A stretch of 64,000 bases of DNA, taken from contig CM034613.1 in the NCBI GenBank assembly GCA_020091685.1, positions 10,448,331 to 10,512,330 on the forward strand, given 5' to 3'. Position numbers and translations under genes: made by a program. Shown here one piece after another: positions 12,946 to 25,942 of the stretch (its first letter is position 1; every line of letters starts with the position of its first letter). The notes beneath the pieces were generated by a model. It saw only the letters and a list, made by a program, of their open reading frames with translations, made no database searches and was not told the DNA's origin. This DNA comes from Lutjanus erythropterus. Taxonomy: Eukaryota; Chordata; Actinopteri; Lutjaniformes; Lutjanidae.

Positions 12946-13650
12946 GTGTTTAGGGCTGTGACGATAATGGCATTACCACAATACCTGCTGCTGAGTTGAG
13001 CTCATTACCGTCATCACCGCAAATTTAATTTGGAAGGGTAAACCTCACGTTGAGGTCAGCACATGGATCTATTAGTATATCTAAGGATCAGCGCTATCAC
13101 ACACAAGTCAACCCAGGGCATCTTGTGATTGCCAGCTGATGGCTAACAACATCAACATCTGTTTTCATGATGTATGATGGATAATCAATCGCAGAAGATA
13201 TTGGGTGTTAAATTTATTTTTACCAAGAAGACACTGCAGTTCAAGGCTGGATTACAAAGTTTCTGGCAGGGATACGATCACACTGAGCCGATGCTGTAAA
13301 GGTACAACGCTAGATTAAGCACTAGCTTATCGTTAGCCTTTTCCACTCCGCTTCCGACAGAGCTAACCCCGTTCACTTTTTCAGCAGTTGGGTAATAAAA
13401 GTCTAGACTTTTCTTGGTCTTGAGAAGCTGCAGCGTTTATTAAGTGACATACTCTAACCTGAACTGTACATTTACTGCCAGACCGACAACTTACTGCCTT
13501 GTTTGAGTTTCTGCTCCACTATGAACAGCACCGTCACTCTCTGGCCACGTGTTAGCACCCTGCACACACTTACACACTACCCTATTCCTTAAAGGAGCTA
13601 TGCTACTCTTATGACAATAAGTTATAATATAAAGTCCAATAAAGTGCAAT
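12946..13650. mobile_element. possible unclassified DNA transposon remnant
   Basis: The segment opens with GTTTAGGGCTGTGACGATAA, wording often seen at the start of interspersed DNA elements in fish, and runs through non-coding sequence to about 13650. I could not identify matching termini, so the class and extent are uncertain. Confidence 0.35.
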
Positions 13651-14735
13651 TATTAAGGCAGTCGTTGTAAAGAACCATCCCATGGGAATATGTTGTTTTG
13701 TCACTGTGGACCATAAATGTCTTTACTTTTATAGAAATCTGTGTACTAATCATTGATATGTTTCACTCTGGACCAAACTAGAGAACAGAGACACTGACAG
13801 ACAGACTGATACTCCCATCCCTGGTGCTAGCATTTCTAAAGAACAAATATAAAAGGAATGATGAAGAGAATTAAGGCAGAGCTTGAGAGAAATGAGGACT
13901 GAGTGATTCAAAAGAAGGTGGCAGATGAAATGAAGCACACAGGCAAGTAAAGAAAATGTGGAAATGAAGACAAAGGAGAAAAAGAGAGAACTCGAGTGAA
14001 AAAAGAGGTAGATAGGTGAAAAGGCCAATTAGATACAGACACTGAGAATGAACAATGATAAAAAAAAGAGACGCTTGAGCTGCAAAACCTGACACAATAG
14101 TGAATAATGACAGCAGTTGGCCTAGAAACACGCTGCAGGCAATAAGGAGGAGGTTAAAGGGACAGAATTCAGTAGAGAAGAAGAAAAGAATCTGAAATAG
14201 AGGAGGGGGGAAGAGAGAATAAGTGATGGGTTTTGGAGGTATGGCTGAATGGAGGTTAAATGTGCAGCTATCACCATCCCCATCACCTATTAACGTCAAC
14301 ATCCATCAGCAGGGACCTGACCTCCACACCAGTGTGTTTGGATATACAGTACCTATATGTCTGTGTGTGTGTGTGCCGATGCCATCATGAATCCATCACA
14401 GCCTCCTCCAGTCCAGGAAGTCCTTGTGAAAAACAGCCCGTCCTTCTGCACTTGAAACTAAAAGTGATGTATGTGATTCACAGCAAAGCAGTCTGAATAT
14501 CTTTAATAACAAAGCAAGCAGAGCAGTTTTTTTTTCAAAGGAAATAATTGCTGTGGTTCACTGGAGCCATGTACCGGATGTGCATAATCGGAGGAGGGTC
14601 ACAGAATTTGCATTTTTTTGGAAAATGTTGCCTTGTCAGTTTAGTATTTTTGTGACAGTATCAGACTGATTATCAAATATCATACAACAGCATCTAGCAG
14701 CCACACTGGAACTCAATAGCCAGCGTATTCTACAG
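13651..14735. other. non-coding, purine-rich block at 13850-14240
   Basis: A second G/A-biased block. The minus-strand open frames here are long only because the complementary strand is pyrimidine-rich and lacks stops. Nothing else is recognised. Confidence 0.5.
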
Positions 14736-14739
14736 TTAG

Positions 14740-15150
14740 GAGATGCAGAGAGGAAGAACAGCAGTATTTGAGCCCCCCCTAAAAATCAAGTTAAATGTTC
14801 ACTATATTTTGAATATTTTCACCGCTTTACCTTGCTGTCAGACGGGCTTTTCTGACAGGAAACTGCTGTTATACAACCCAGTCATCGCTCTCTCAAAAGC
14901 AACAAAACTCCACAGGCAAAATCAGTAATTTTACCAGGCAAGACACAGGAGTTGCTGGTCTACTGCTGCATCAAACACTGTTTATTTGCATTATTTTGTA
15001 ACGTTTGTGTTTGTGTAAAGGATAGCTTGGAGTCACACATCTCCTGTGCACTGTGAGGTAAAATTATTGATTTTGTGTATTTGGTTAGTTTGGAGAGAGT
15101 GATATTTGGCTTATGTAACGGTGCTGGTAATGGTAACCTGTGCTGGTACT
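14740..15150. mobile_element. foldback element family F, copy 1
   Basis: The left arm (about 14868-14935, with TCGCTCTCTCAAAAGCAAC and CAGTAATTTTACC) is the imperfect reverse complement of the right arm (about 15060-15120, with TTGGTTAGTTTGGAGAGAG and TGATATTTGGC). Other copies lie at 23308, 25045 and 60345. No coding capacity. Confidence 0.7.
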
Positions 15151-16654
15151 GCTGCTGCTGTGGGTGTGCCGACCAGGATGGGCCCACCCATTTGGCATTT
15201 GTCAAAATTGTCAGATTGCCAGTCCGACCTGTACACCCATGCTACCATGACTTACTTATTCACTCTGTATTCTGTTCCAGTGAGTTTTCCCTGCTGCTTT
15301 TGGAAAGAAAGTTTATAGGAAAGAAAAAATATTTTCTCCTTGGCATGAGGGATTTTTCCCTTTCTGTTAGCTTTTTAAAATTTTATATTTTTCCTTTCCC
15401 AATGACAGGGTTTTATTAAATGATTTTAACACACAAAACTGAAAAGTCAGACTTCTTCATTGCTTATTACAAGACTATTAATGTAAGGTCAGTTGTGAAT
15501 TAGGATAATTCTTTATTAAACATAAATGATCATTCTTTTTTATTTGGAACTCCCTTAACCACATTTGACTGTAGGTTTCTTTGAAATGTTCTCAAAGCTT
15601 CTGGCAATGTGAAAACCAAAGTACGGTCTATTAATATGATGCTATTGATCCATTGTAGACAGATACCAAACAAAGTGCTTAGAACATGTCAAAGGACAAC
15701 ATGAAGTAAACAAAACATGCAGCTCCTGCTTTTATTCCCTTTCTATTAAACTGCATGCACATCCTGCACAGAGAAAACTTTGACCTTTCTTAGTACACTG
15801 AAAGTGCCAAAATGTTCAACAGTTTTAAACTTTCACACCTCAGACACCTATATCTTCCATATAAAGTACATAAGAGGCAGATGGATGGCAAAGAATGAAA
15901 ATGAGTGAGGCTGAAGGAAAAAGAGGGAAGTGGGGGGAGGAGATATAAATATCTAGAGCAAGATGTGTCACTCCCCCTCCAGTGTCTGCTCTTCAGCTCT
16001 TCTCCTCCACTTAAAATGTACTGGGAGGCATGGGGAGAGATGGATGGATGGAGAGAGGGAGAAATCCAGAGAGATGGAGGAGTGTGTCGCTGCCCACTCA
16101 AGGGCAAAGAGCACCTTGACAGCCTTTCTTGCAAAAAGACGAGTCATGTCAGCCTCTTCTTCTCCCTCTGTCTTCCTCGTTCGCGTTTACACTTTCATTT
16201 CCTGTCAGTTTCTTTCTTCCTTCACCCCTGGTGGCCTCCCCTTCCCTCTCATATCCATATTCAAGACTATAAACAAGAAAGTGAATCATGTAAAAATCAA
16301 GTAGAAGCAGCACCCACACTTGTTCACATCAACTCAGAAAACTTGACAACATGATTAAAAATGCCATAATTCAACCACTTTAATCGAGGCAGTTGCAGGC
16401 TGATACAAATGAAGCATTAATGAAGTATTGCAGTATTGTTTTTTAAATTTGTATGTGTCTGTCTCCCCTAAGATGCCACAATATAGACACTCTTCCTGAA
16501 ACCAGACTCTGGTCTTTACAATCATCCATCAGGATGGTTTTGTTAACGTCTGAAGGTCATACAGAGACATCAGTATGAATAGACTGTTTCATAACCTGTT
16601 AAAGACTCCTCGATGCTGCTTTAAGATGTCTAAAAATGATTAGGCCTAAGAGAT
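15151..16654. other. non-coding, no recognised feature
   Basis: Contains open frames of 113-149 codons between 15790 and 16354, but they overlap in several frames on both strands, are low complexity, have no homology I recognise and lack splice context. Confidence 0.5.
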
Positions 16655-17245
16655 GTGCAATCATAGGAATAATGGTTCCATTAAGAACTCTTTTCATCAA
16701 AAAAAAAACCTCTATCGAGGGCTTGTCAGGGCTTTTTGTACCATAATTTAAAAAGTTCTCAGGCATATGGATGGTTTCTTTTTATATCACCAAAAAGCCC
16801 TGGATGGATTCTCAATAAAACCTTTGGAATATAAAAGAGATCTTGGTAGAACCCCATGGGTGGGTTCTAACCTTTGGCATATAAAAGGGTTCTTGGAATT
16901 ATCCTCTGGTTGAAACCACTGGAATATGAAATGATTCTCAGTGGAACCCCCTGGGTGGTTTCTTATTAGCGCCCAGGAGGTGGAAAGGTTCTTGATAGAA
17001 CCCCCAGTGATGGCAAACCACTACACCATAGAACGGTTCTCTGTAAAACCTCTCATGGAGGGTTCTGGGTGAAACTTTTCACAGATGGTCGTAGGGTTAG
17101 GTATAACCATTCATGTTGGGTTGCTGGTAGAACTGAGGAGCCTTTATAAAAGGTTCTAATGGGGACCAAAAAGAGTTCTCATATGAGGCCAAGCCAGTGA
17201 ACCCTCTCTGGTTCTAGTTAGCACCTTTATTTTCCAATGATGTTC
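16655..17245 (+). mobile_element. GAACC-rich inverted-repeat element, copy 3
   Basis: Same structure and direction as copies 1 and 2, with fewer intact 57-bp units (AGAACCCCATGGGTGGG at about 16850 is typical). The ends are degraded. It lacks a reading frame. Confidence 0.75.
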
Positions 17246-18865
17246 AAACCCAGAGAAATATGTGGGCTAATTTTATTCAGTGAACACAATGAAGCACAAC
17301 GTGAATGAACTTAAATATATTCATTCGTCCAAGAACATGATTTTTGACAGATAGATTTTTCATCTGCAGTGTTGGTTGTTTAACAGTGAGGAGAACAGCT
17401 CCCATGATCCCACGCTGTTTCATAACGTCATCCAACTGCCTCTTCCGATTTTGTTTTTATTGAGAGATCCATAAAAGCTGAAATTACGTTTAAGGAAAAG
17501 TAAAATATTAATGATTGTGGACTATGAGTTAAGTGCTCAGAAAACAACCACAATTTTATTCCAACTGTGCAAACACTCTGCTGATGAGGATCATGTGATG
17601 TGATCAAAAGCTCCAGAGCGCCTTCTGAACTAGACTGGAGATAGCTGTCTCATCTTTTTTGCTTTACATTTTAAATCAGAATCTGGGTTTTGATTTGAGT
17701 TTTTGTGACAAGCGAAAGCCTTTTTTCCTCACTTTACTCAGGCTCTTGGTGTTCCACTCAGTTGCTTCTCGCACGCTGCTGAGCTCTGATGCCAGCTGGC
17801 TCAGGGAACAAGAGACCGGCTTGATATTTCAATGACCACTGTTTGATTGGTTTAAATGTTGCCAAAATTCATGAGCTCTCTCCTGAATCTGAACACAGAG
17901 CTCACCAGCTGTTTTTTGGGATATTTTAGGGTCTTCTTTTTAAATAACAGTAAAATCGCCACAGTATTTTGTACTCTTCTAATTATCAGTTCTCTTTGCT
18001 TTTGCACACACCTCATATATGCAGGTCGTTGTATATTTTAGGATTGGGCTTCCATTGAACTGATATGCTTATTTATTAATTTTCTGAAGAATTTTTAAGC
18101 AGCATTAGATCACTTTTGGTTGGGGTAAACCTTGTGTCTCTGTTTTGAGTGGTTTCTATGTTGTGAAATATAGTGAAAGACCAGGTTTCCCTGTGGATGA
18201 GGTATATTTTCTTTTGGGCTTTTAAAATCTTTCCAAAGTTTGTCAATGAATATCTAAATAACCTAAGAAGCTAACAGAAAATAGACTGTATAGGAGCCCT
18301 GTTTGGTTCCAGTTACAAAAAAAGAGTGTCATCTGCATAAAGAGCATATTTACTATCTGGCTTCGAAGAAGGTGATAGAAAAGAGAGAAAGGGGACTGGA
18401 AAGAAGAGGCTGAAAGTGACAAGAGTACAAAAAGGAGGAAGGAGAAAGCGAAAGAAGGAAAGAGTAAGAGACTGAGATCAGAAACAAGGACAGGAAAAGA
18501 AGAAGAGCTGATCAAAATAATGAGCAACAAAAAGGCAAATAACTCACACAACAGGATTGTAGCCCTGATTTTCAACTCGCCAAGGGTTTTTGAAGACAAA
18601 AGCAGATCAGATCAGAGGCAAATTGATGTTCAATCACTGTGTTCAAACTGTTCAAAGACACAATCCATGAGCTCATGGTGGAAACAAATCTGTCACCAGA
18701 TTTTGAAATGACAAGCAATTGAAATTCTTGCTCAGACTTTGTTTTTGCACTGAGTTCCAACTTTACTTTTATTTTTACATGTGCACAAATTCAGAAGATT
18801 CACCTTAAAAAAAAAATCAAATAATACACATTCAGTTTGCTCAAACTAAATACAGTAATTATTAT
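17246..18865. other. non-coding, purine-rich block at 18365-18505
   Basis: No gene supported. The 118-codon minus-strand frame is a by-product of the purine bias. Confidence 0.5.
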
Positions 18866-19350
18866 TATAAAGTGATTAGTTCCCTGCATCATGTTTCAAA
18901 AAAGTTATGACAGGATCATGTTTACCACTGTGATCTATTACCTTTTCTTTTAACAAAACTCAGTAAGCATTTGGGAACTGAGGACAATAATTGTTGAAGT
19001 TTTGAAAGTGAAATTCTTTCTCATTCTTGCTTGATATACGACTTCAGGTGCTCAACACTCCAGGGTCTCTGTTGTTGTATTTTGCACTCTGTACATTTTC
19101 AATATGAGACAGGTCTGGACTGCAGGCAGGTCAGTCTAGTACCTGAACTCTATTATTATGAAGCTGCGCTGTTATAACGCGTGCAGAATGTGTCTTGGCT
19201 TTGTCTCGCTGAAATAAGCGTACATCCTGTACCTTTCAGCATTAATGGGGCCTTCACAGATGTGACAGTGAACTGTGATGCCATGGACACTAACACACTC
19301 CCAAACCATCACAGATGCTGGCTTTTGACCCCATGTCGCTGATCACAACA
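18866..19350 (-). mobile_element. Tc1-like transposon remnant C, antisense
   Basis: Clear family wording: GGGAACTGAGGACAATAATT (about 18972), CTCAACACTCCAGGGTCTCT, AGGTCTGGACTGCAGGCAGG and CACAGATGCTGGCTTTTGA. It is the antisense of the central transposase region, internally deleted and not functional. Confidence 0.85.
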
Positions 19351-20075
19351 ACCTAAAGATACCAGATTAGGCAGAGAGTTGCGTAGTCTGAACAGTACAG
19401 CAATCTGTTCCAAAAACCAAGTGACCTAAAGAGACAAAAAGGTTGACAGATCAGAGACACAAATGAGAACCTCACTGAAGGATCGAGATTGAAAATTATT
19501 TGGATTCTTGTTCACAACACATGAATACACATAGGACACAAATACAAAAAGAAGTCAATGCAGGGACACACACATACACACACAGTTGTAATCCCTCTTA
19601 ATACCTCAGGGTGTGAGTGAAGGGATATAAGAGGATAACTGATCGTCTTATAGCTTGACATAATCATACCAACTGGGGATGATGTTGTTACCTACAAACA
19701 GAGTGTGTGTAAGTGTGTGATTTCCCTTTAAGTTTAGAAAAAGTTAATATTTTTCTGCTGTGTTTATTGTTTATTGCTGTACTGTCGTTTCCATACACAC
19801 ACTGAGTCAATCAGTCTTCTGCCTCCAAACACATGGCAGGTATTTACAGTGGAATTAGCATGAAAGGAGCCTTTAACCTTGCAGCTTGTATGTGAGCAGA
19901 TAAGCTTTTTCTGCACATGACACACACTCACATATACACACTCACATAATCACGATGCACAGGCACACATGGCAGTCTTGTAAAAGTCTTTAAGTCAAAG
20001 AGCTTTTATCCTTGTGGTTTGTTTGGCAGAAGAAAAGCTTTCTCTGGACTTGGAACAAATTGTACAAAACACAAG

Positions 20076-20076
<1 letters not shown>
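19351..20076. other. non-coding, no recognised feature
   Basis: Short CA-rich patches only. Confidence 0.5.

Positions 20077-20118
<42 letters not shown>
20077..20118 (+). repeat. (CA)n microsatellite
   Basis: A 42-bp CA run. Confidence 0.97.
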
Positions 20119-20120
<2 letters not shown>

Positions 20121-20454
20121 TGGACATATTTGCTTCCTTTCACTTGCTCTCTGTTGATTACGTTATCGCTGAATAAAAGCCAAGGACTTCTTGCTTCACC
20201 TTGTGCTGAACTGAAGGTTGTGTAAGCCAAGATGTGTGTAAGCTGTAGATTGTGTTGAACCGTGTGACTTCAGTTTGAATCACTTGCTGCACCAGACATC
20301 TGTTTAATTTGATTCCACCTGAAAATGCATCATGATATGTTTATAATCGGTTTGGTCTATTACAGTTTGGGTTGCATTTTTGTACTTTTGACCATTATTT
20401 CCATCAATAATCCAACCAAATTTTAAAAAAAAAACCACTTGGGATGCTGTGTAA

Positions 20455-20710
20455 AATATTTATTAAAAAAGATGCAATTATTTTCAAATGTTTTTCAATC
20501 AATATTCAAATGAATAAAGTACAAACACAAGATATTTAATGTTCAGCTGATTAAGTTTACGAAAGACGTTGTCTGGATGGCAGCTCCAAAACCTTCACAG
20601 ATGTGACAGTTACCCATGATGCCATGGGCTCTAACATGCCCCCATACCATCACAGATGCTGGCTTTTGAAGTTATGGTAACAATCTGGATGGTCCTATTT
20701 AGCCCAGAGG
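20455..20710 (-). mobile_element. Tc1-like transposon remnant D, antisense
   Basis: The terminal part (ATTTTCAAATGTTTTTCAATC, CAAGATATTTAATGTTC) is joined directly to internal wording (AGACGTTGTCTGGATGGC; CACAGATGCTGGCTTTTGA). The join marks a large internal deletion. Confidence 0.85.
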
Positions 20711-21567
20711 TAGGGAATGAGCCCAGGCTGGGATCTCAGTTATCCCAGCTCATCCTCACCGGAAAAATGTCAGTAAAGGTCACGTGTACAAGCAGCTTGT
20801 TAAGATATATTTACAACTACTGGTAGGCAGCGACCTCTTCTAGCTGTAGTAATTATGACTGGAGGAGTATAAAGATTCATGTCTCGTGTGAAACCAAACA
20901 TCAATAGTGAGTTATTTAGAATTTTAAGTTACTTAAGTTTCATTATGTATTTGACCTCCGTCACATCACTTCTGTCATGTGACATATGTAACATGCTTAT
21001 TTTTAGAGACTGCAAACTTATTTCAAAAAGAAAACCAAGGTGAATGTTAAAATGATCATCATGTTGCTCCTACACATCACAGTTTTCCTGTCCACTTCCA
21101 TGTGCTTTAAAACCTGTCTGATCATCTGACAGTTCTTGTTCTTTGCTCCATCTGACTTTATATTTTATATATTACGATTAAAACCTATTTAGTCCTTACA
21201 GATGTGTAGGGACCATCATCCCATTACAGTTCTAGGTTTATCTGTGGCATTCAGGAGGCTCGAGACTGATGGATAGGCTGAAAAGCCATTTTAGAAGTCT
21301 TTTTTCATGTCCTTTGTTTTCACAGAATTAGATTTTTTACCGTTTTACAGTCTGTTGTCCAAACTCACCCACTGTGTAATTTAATTCAGTCTGGTTTGCT
21401 TTCGAGCAGAATTGTTCAATATTTCATTTGGCTTTCAGGACCTCATTCTGTGTTATTAGACAGCTGCCTGCAAGCTTTGATCACAGCTTATGTGATTGGA
21501 TCAGTACTGTGAGAACTGTGGGTTTAAGAGTATGCACTTAACAGTCAAGTAACAAAATCTAAGATTA
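20711..21567. other. non-coding, no recognised feature
   Basis: No gene or clear repeat is seen. Confidence 0.5.
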
Positions 21568-22130
21568 CTCTTTTAGAAATAAGGGTTCCAAAAAGGTTAT
21601 GCATGAAGGGCTGAAGTTCTAGTCAGATCCATCTGATTCTAACTCTTTCATTAAGGGTTCTGTGTACCACAATATAAAATGGTTCTCGATGTGACCCTCG
21701 TGGTGGGTTGTAGATAAAACCTTAGACTATAAAGAAGTTCTTGGTAGAATCCCCTGAATGTGTTCAAGATAGGGGCTTTGATTATGAAAAAGTTCTCAGT
21801 AGAACCCCCTGAGTGGGTTCTTGGTAAAACCCTTGGAATATAAAAAGGTTCTTGGTAGAACCCCCTGGTTGGGTTCCTGTGAGAAACCCCAGAGAGGGTT
21901 CTGGGCAGAATCTTTACACCATAGAAGGATTCTCTGTAGAATCTGTCACAGTGGGTTCTGAGTGAAACCTTTCACAGATGGTTCTAGGCATGATTATTTA
22001 TGTTGGGTTCTAGGTAGAACTCTCTGAAAGGCTTCCAAGTGGAACCTTTCTAACAGATAAGGATACTCCTATGGGGACAAACTGAAAAACGCTTTATAGT
22101 TCTAGTTAACACTTTTAAATCAAAGAGTAT
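21568..22130 (+). mobile_element. GAACC-rich inverted-repeat element, copy 4
   Basis: The left end is CTCTTTTAGAAATAAGGG and the right end AACACTTTTAAATCAAAGAG. Internal units of about 57 bp (for example AGTAGAACCCCCTGAGTGGG at 21798, then TTGGAATATAAAAAGG at 21832) are well preserved. It lacks a transposase. Confidence 0.8.
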
Positions 22131-23307
22131 CGGGTAAAAAAAATGCTGTTAGATTAACTCTGATTTGCAGCACAATTGAATATGTACAATGAGGCTTTAG
22201 GAACAGCATGAGACTCAAGCAAAACTTGAAATTTTTATGCTCAGAGTTGTTTAAATGTCTTTATCTCAGCTACCGGTGAAGGTGAAGATCATTAGTGTTC
22301 TGCTGTGTGGTGCCACAGCAACTAAACTGAGAAACAAAACGTTAATCTCTCAGCTGGGCTTCCACTTGTTACCTGCATCTGCTAATAACAGTCCTGACAC
22401 AACAAACTGCCTGTTTTCCATCATTCCAAGAGTGTAGGTTTGGGTAGAGACAGTAGAGACACATCCCTACCAAAATCAAGGGACTATAGAATAGTCCTTA
22501 GCAATAATTTTGATCCCATTCAGTGTTAGTGAGATTCAGTATTATGACAAAGCACGTGCTAATTTAGATGTTTTTTTTTTAATTTTTAAAGATTGCATCC
22601 CCCCTCTCATATGTCTCACACTGGTTTGGTCTACCGCCTACCTATAAACATGGGTCTCTTTTTGCAACCAAAATAGGCAGTGACAAATCTAGTGAGTTAT
22701 TCAGACATTCAGGGGGAGAGCAGGAAATATACACAAATATATTATTTTGCTATTTATTCCAGTGATTGCTGTAATCTTAGTCAGAACTCCTCTGGCAGCA
22801 GCACTGCGACTCTTCATCTCCTCTTGCATCATGCGCCTCAGGCAGGAGATTGAGCTATTTCTATGCTTTATGTCGCTCTGAAACTTTGCAACCACAGGCA
22901 ACAGAGGAACAGGCAGAGAGACCATATTTGCAGCAGACTTTGTAGTGATGAGAAGAAGTAACCAGTTTGTTTAGTTCAGTCGCCAGCAGCCAGATCATAA
23001 ACCCCACCCGCTCCTCACTGTTCCACCTGGGACATGTTTATTGTCTCCACCAACTGTGGTATGAAACATCCGGCCTTGCATCATTCTCTTTAAGTACAAA
23101 ACAGAAAAGCACAGTGATTTCCTCTATTTTAACTGAAAAAAAACAGTACTTGCTGTTTGAAGAGAGGAAATAGAGAAGGGAAAGAGGATTTCTAGTGAAT
23201 GAAAGGCTCATTGTGATAAAACCTCCTCTGACACTTTAAGCTTTAAAGTATAAGCCAGTCATGTAGGGGTTGCAAAGGTCACACACACATAGTAGACTTT
23301 CTCAGCT
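22131..23307. other. non-coding, no recognised feature
   Basis: No gene supported. Short frames at 22255 and 22701 show no family signature. Confidence 0.5.
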
Positions 23308-23841
23308 AAAGGGATAGTTCGGATTATTTGAAGCAGGGTTGTATGAGGCGGTTAATGACAGTCAGTGTATTACATACAGTAGATGGTGGTCGACACACTG
23401 CTAATTTATGGAAGGAGCTGGACCACTGATGTCGGAAGCTAAGCAATATGCAGCTGTGGACAGGGTCAGCACAAATATTTCATATCAGTTTAAGTGTACA
23501 CTATATTTAGAATATTTTCACTACTTTACCTTACCAACAGGCAGCTTGGCGCTGCGCTCAGCGTGCAGAGCTTCATGTGACATTGTCATTTCTTTGGTTT
23601 CTTTCAGTTAGTTCGTTTGTGTGACTAAAAAGGTTGCATCAGATTCACCAAACTCACACAGCAACACAAACAAACTAGCCGATCAGGGCAGCGGTAGACT
23701 AGCAACATGTTAAAATTACTGATTTTTGCCAGTAGAGTTTGGTTAGTTTGACAAGAGTGATATTTGGCTTGTATAACAGCACTTTCCCATCAGAAAAGGC
23801 TGTGTATAACCCCCACTTCAGATAGTCCAAACCATCGCTTT
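23308..23841. mobile_element. foldback element family F, copy 2 (most complete)
   Basis: The outer ends AAAGGGATAGTTCGGATTAT and CTTCAGATAGTCCAAACCAT followed by CGCTTTAAC form imperfect terminal inverted repeats. The body reads as a common teleost repeat (CAGTGTATTACATACAGTAG, GGAAGCTAAGCAATATGCAG). No protein is encoded. Confidence 0.75.
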
Positions 23842-24419
23842 AACAATGTGTGATTCCAATAACAACAGTTTACTTTAAAAGTATGTAGTATCCACACAGG
23901 TCAGTTAAGCAGCTCCCTGATTAGAAGAGCTGACAGAGCAGCCAATAAAATGCAACTAGCTGTGCATTACAGGCATTAGCAGCACATCTGGGATGTGAAT
24001 TTGACCAATCGGATTGCTCTGATGAAAACTCCCTGTCTTATAAACACCCACGCATTACATGTACAGTTTGTACCTAAGCCACAACTGGACGCCATCTGGT
24101 GTGCTGTACATTGTCCAGTAGGAAAAGTAATGTATTTACATTCCAGGATGGAAAGCTGTTCTTTATGGGAATTATGTGCACAGCTGGAACACTTCTTTGA
24201 CTAATCACATTGCTCAGGCAAAACCATATTATATTTAGCCTGAAGCTATTATTTGTTCAGGTTGCTCAGTTCTATGTTAAATATAAACCATTGTGCAATA
24301 AATACATAAGCATTTTTTTCAGTCTTTTCTAATCTGCCATTTTGTAAATTAAATGTATAGTCAAATGTCCCTTTTGAATCGAATGAAGATGTTTTCATGT
24401 GAAGCAGCTGTCTAGTATC

Positions 24420-24466
24420 ATGTCTTGTATTTCCCCTCAGGGACAATAAAGTTCACTCTACTCTAC
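24420..24466 (+). repeat. possible LINE-type 3' tail
   Basis: TTTCCCCTCAGGGACAATAA followed by AGTTC and a CTACT run resembles the end of teleost LINE copies. The upstream body is not recognisable. Confidence 0.4.
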
Positions 24467-24689
24467 GTCCTTGTCAAGGCTAGCTTCAGTTAGCCCAAAT
24501 ATGTCCCATTTTATCAAAATCAAATGCTAAAATCCTTGTACATGGCTCCATAACATGTAGAATAGGCTACAGTGATGCATTTTTCTCTGGCCTACCTAAG
24601 ACAGCAACAAAAAGTCTGTGGTGTTCTAAAAAGATAGTTTAGAGCCAATACAATGAATTGTGTGTCTCTACATTTTGCTGGTGGCTGGT

Positions 24690-25040
24690 CTTGAGTCTCG
24701 GCTAACAACTATTCTCATAGTAAATTAATCTCTTGTTTATTTTATCAATTATTCAACTAGTTGTTTGGTCTAAAAAATGTCAGAAAATAGTATAAAATGT
24801 TGATTACTGTTTCTTAAATCCAAATATGACATTTTCAAACGTCTCATTTTGCCTCCAACCAAAAGATATTCAGTTTAGTGTCATAAAGGAGTGAAGAAAC
24901 CAGAATATATTCTCTTTTAAAAAGCTGGTATCAGATAATTTAGAATTTTGTTTCTTAAAAAAATACTCAATTCATTGATTGTCAAATTATTTGGTGATTA
25001 ATTTAATAATCAGTTTATAATAAATAAAACGTTGCAGCTA
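24690..25040. repeat. interspersed repeat common in fish, unclassified
   Basis: The wording AACCAAAAGATATTCAGTTT followed by AGTGTCATAAAGGAG, and GAAACCAGAATATATTC, is typical of a dispersed fish repeat. A related fragment lies near 53650-53770. Confidence 0.6.
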
Positions 25041-25044
25041 TAAA

Positions 25045-25540
25045 AATTTCAGATTTTGCCTTTGGTTGTTTGGTTGGTTTGGAGGGAACAATATTTGGCT
25101 CATTAACAGCGTTTTTCAGTCAGGAAAAGATATTTGAAGGCTAAATAAAGTGGTGACGCTACAAATACAGTATGTCCCTGCAATGTTACAATAGTGACAT
25201 ATCATTTGCAACATTGTAACAACATTACAGCAACATTACAGTTACAACGTTACCATTAGTTACAATACCTGTTACAACTGAACAGGTATTTTTACAGGGT
25301 CTGTTCAATATCCCCTGCATGACGTTTTACTGTACTTTGCCTACTTTTTCTTTTTCATTGCTGCAATGTAGCGAAAATACCACAGCATCTCCAAATAATG
25401 GTGGAAAACAGCTAGCATCCATACCGGTGTCCCTTTCTGCTTTTCCCAACTGGAGGCTTGCTGACTGCCATCTACTGTAGCTCATACACTGACTATCAAT
25501 ACCTCACTTCAAGTAGTATTACTTTTGAAAACAGAGTCCT
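25045..25540. mobile_element. foldback element family F, copy 3 (rearranged)
   Basis: The right-arm wording TTGGTTGGTTTGGAGGGAAC and ATATTTGGCTC is followed by filler with a repeated AACATTACA motif (25180-25260) and by end wording CATCTACTGTAGCTCATACA and TGACTATCAATACCTCAC. Confidence 0.6.
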
Positions 25541-25872
25541 GCACCCACCACCATGACAAGTTTATTTCACAGTCGGTCTTCCTCCAATCACAAGCATTTC
25601 ACTGATGACCACAGCTGGACGTTATATCAACAGGAAGTTATGGCTCTCTATAAAACCTACACTGACACCAGCTTCAGCTTGTATCACCTGGTGCATGAAT
25701 TGACTCAGAAAAGGCCCAAAACAGAATCTAATTTAACAATATCACGTTTTACATGTTTTCTCTCGTGTATTTAATTCTAATTTTCAACCACCAGAAGGAG
25801 TCAACATCCTGTTGATAGAAATGCTGCACAAAGTACATATCACAATTCACACTGTAGTAATGTAATAGTGCT

Positions 25873-25875
<3 letters not shown>

Positions 25876-25941
<66 letters not shown>

Positions 25942-25942
25942 C
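25876..25942 (+). repeat. (CA)n microsatellite
   Basis: CA run of about 58 bp, interrupted by one GC near its end. Confidence 0.97.

Noticed and set aside
13871..14302. 143-codon hydrophobic minus-strand frame resembling a membrane protein
   Set aside because: The hydrophobicity comes from a purine-rich plus strand; no conserved residues or known family.
15905..16354. 149-codon plus-strand open frame
   Set aside because: Overlaps a 113-codon frame on the same strand and a 114-codon frame on the other; low complexity, no motif, no splice context.
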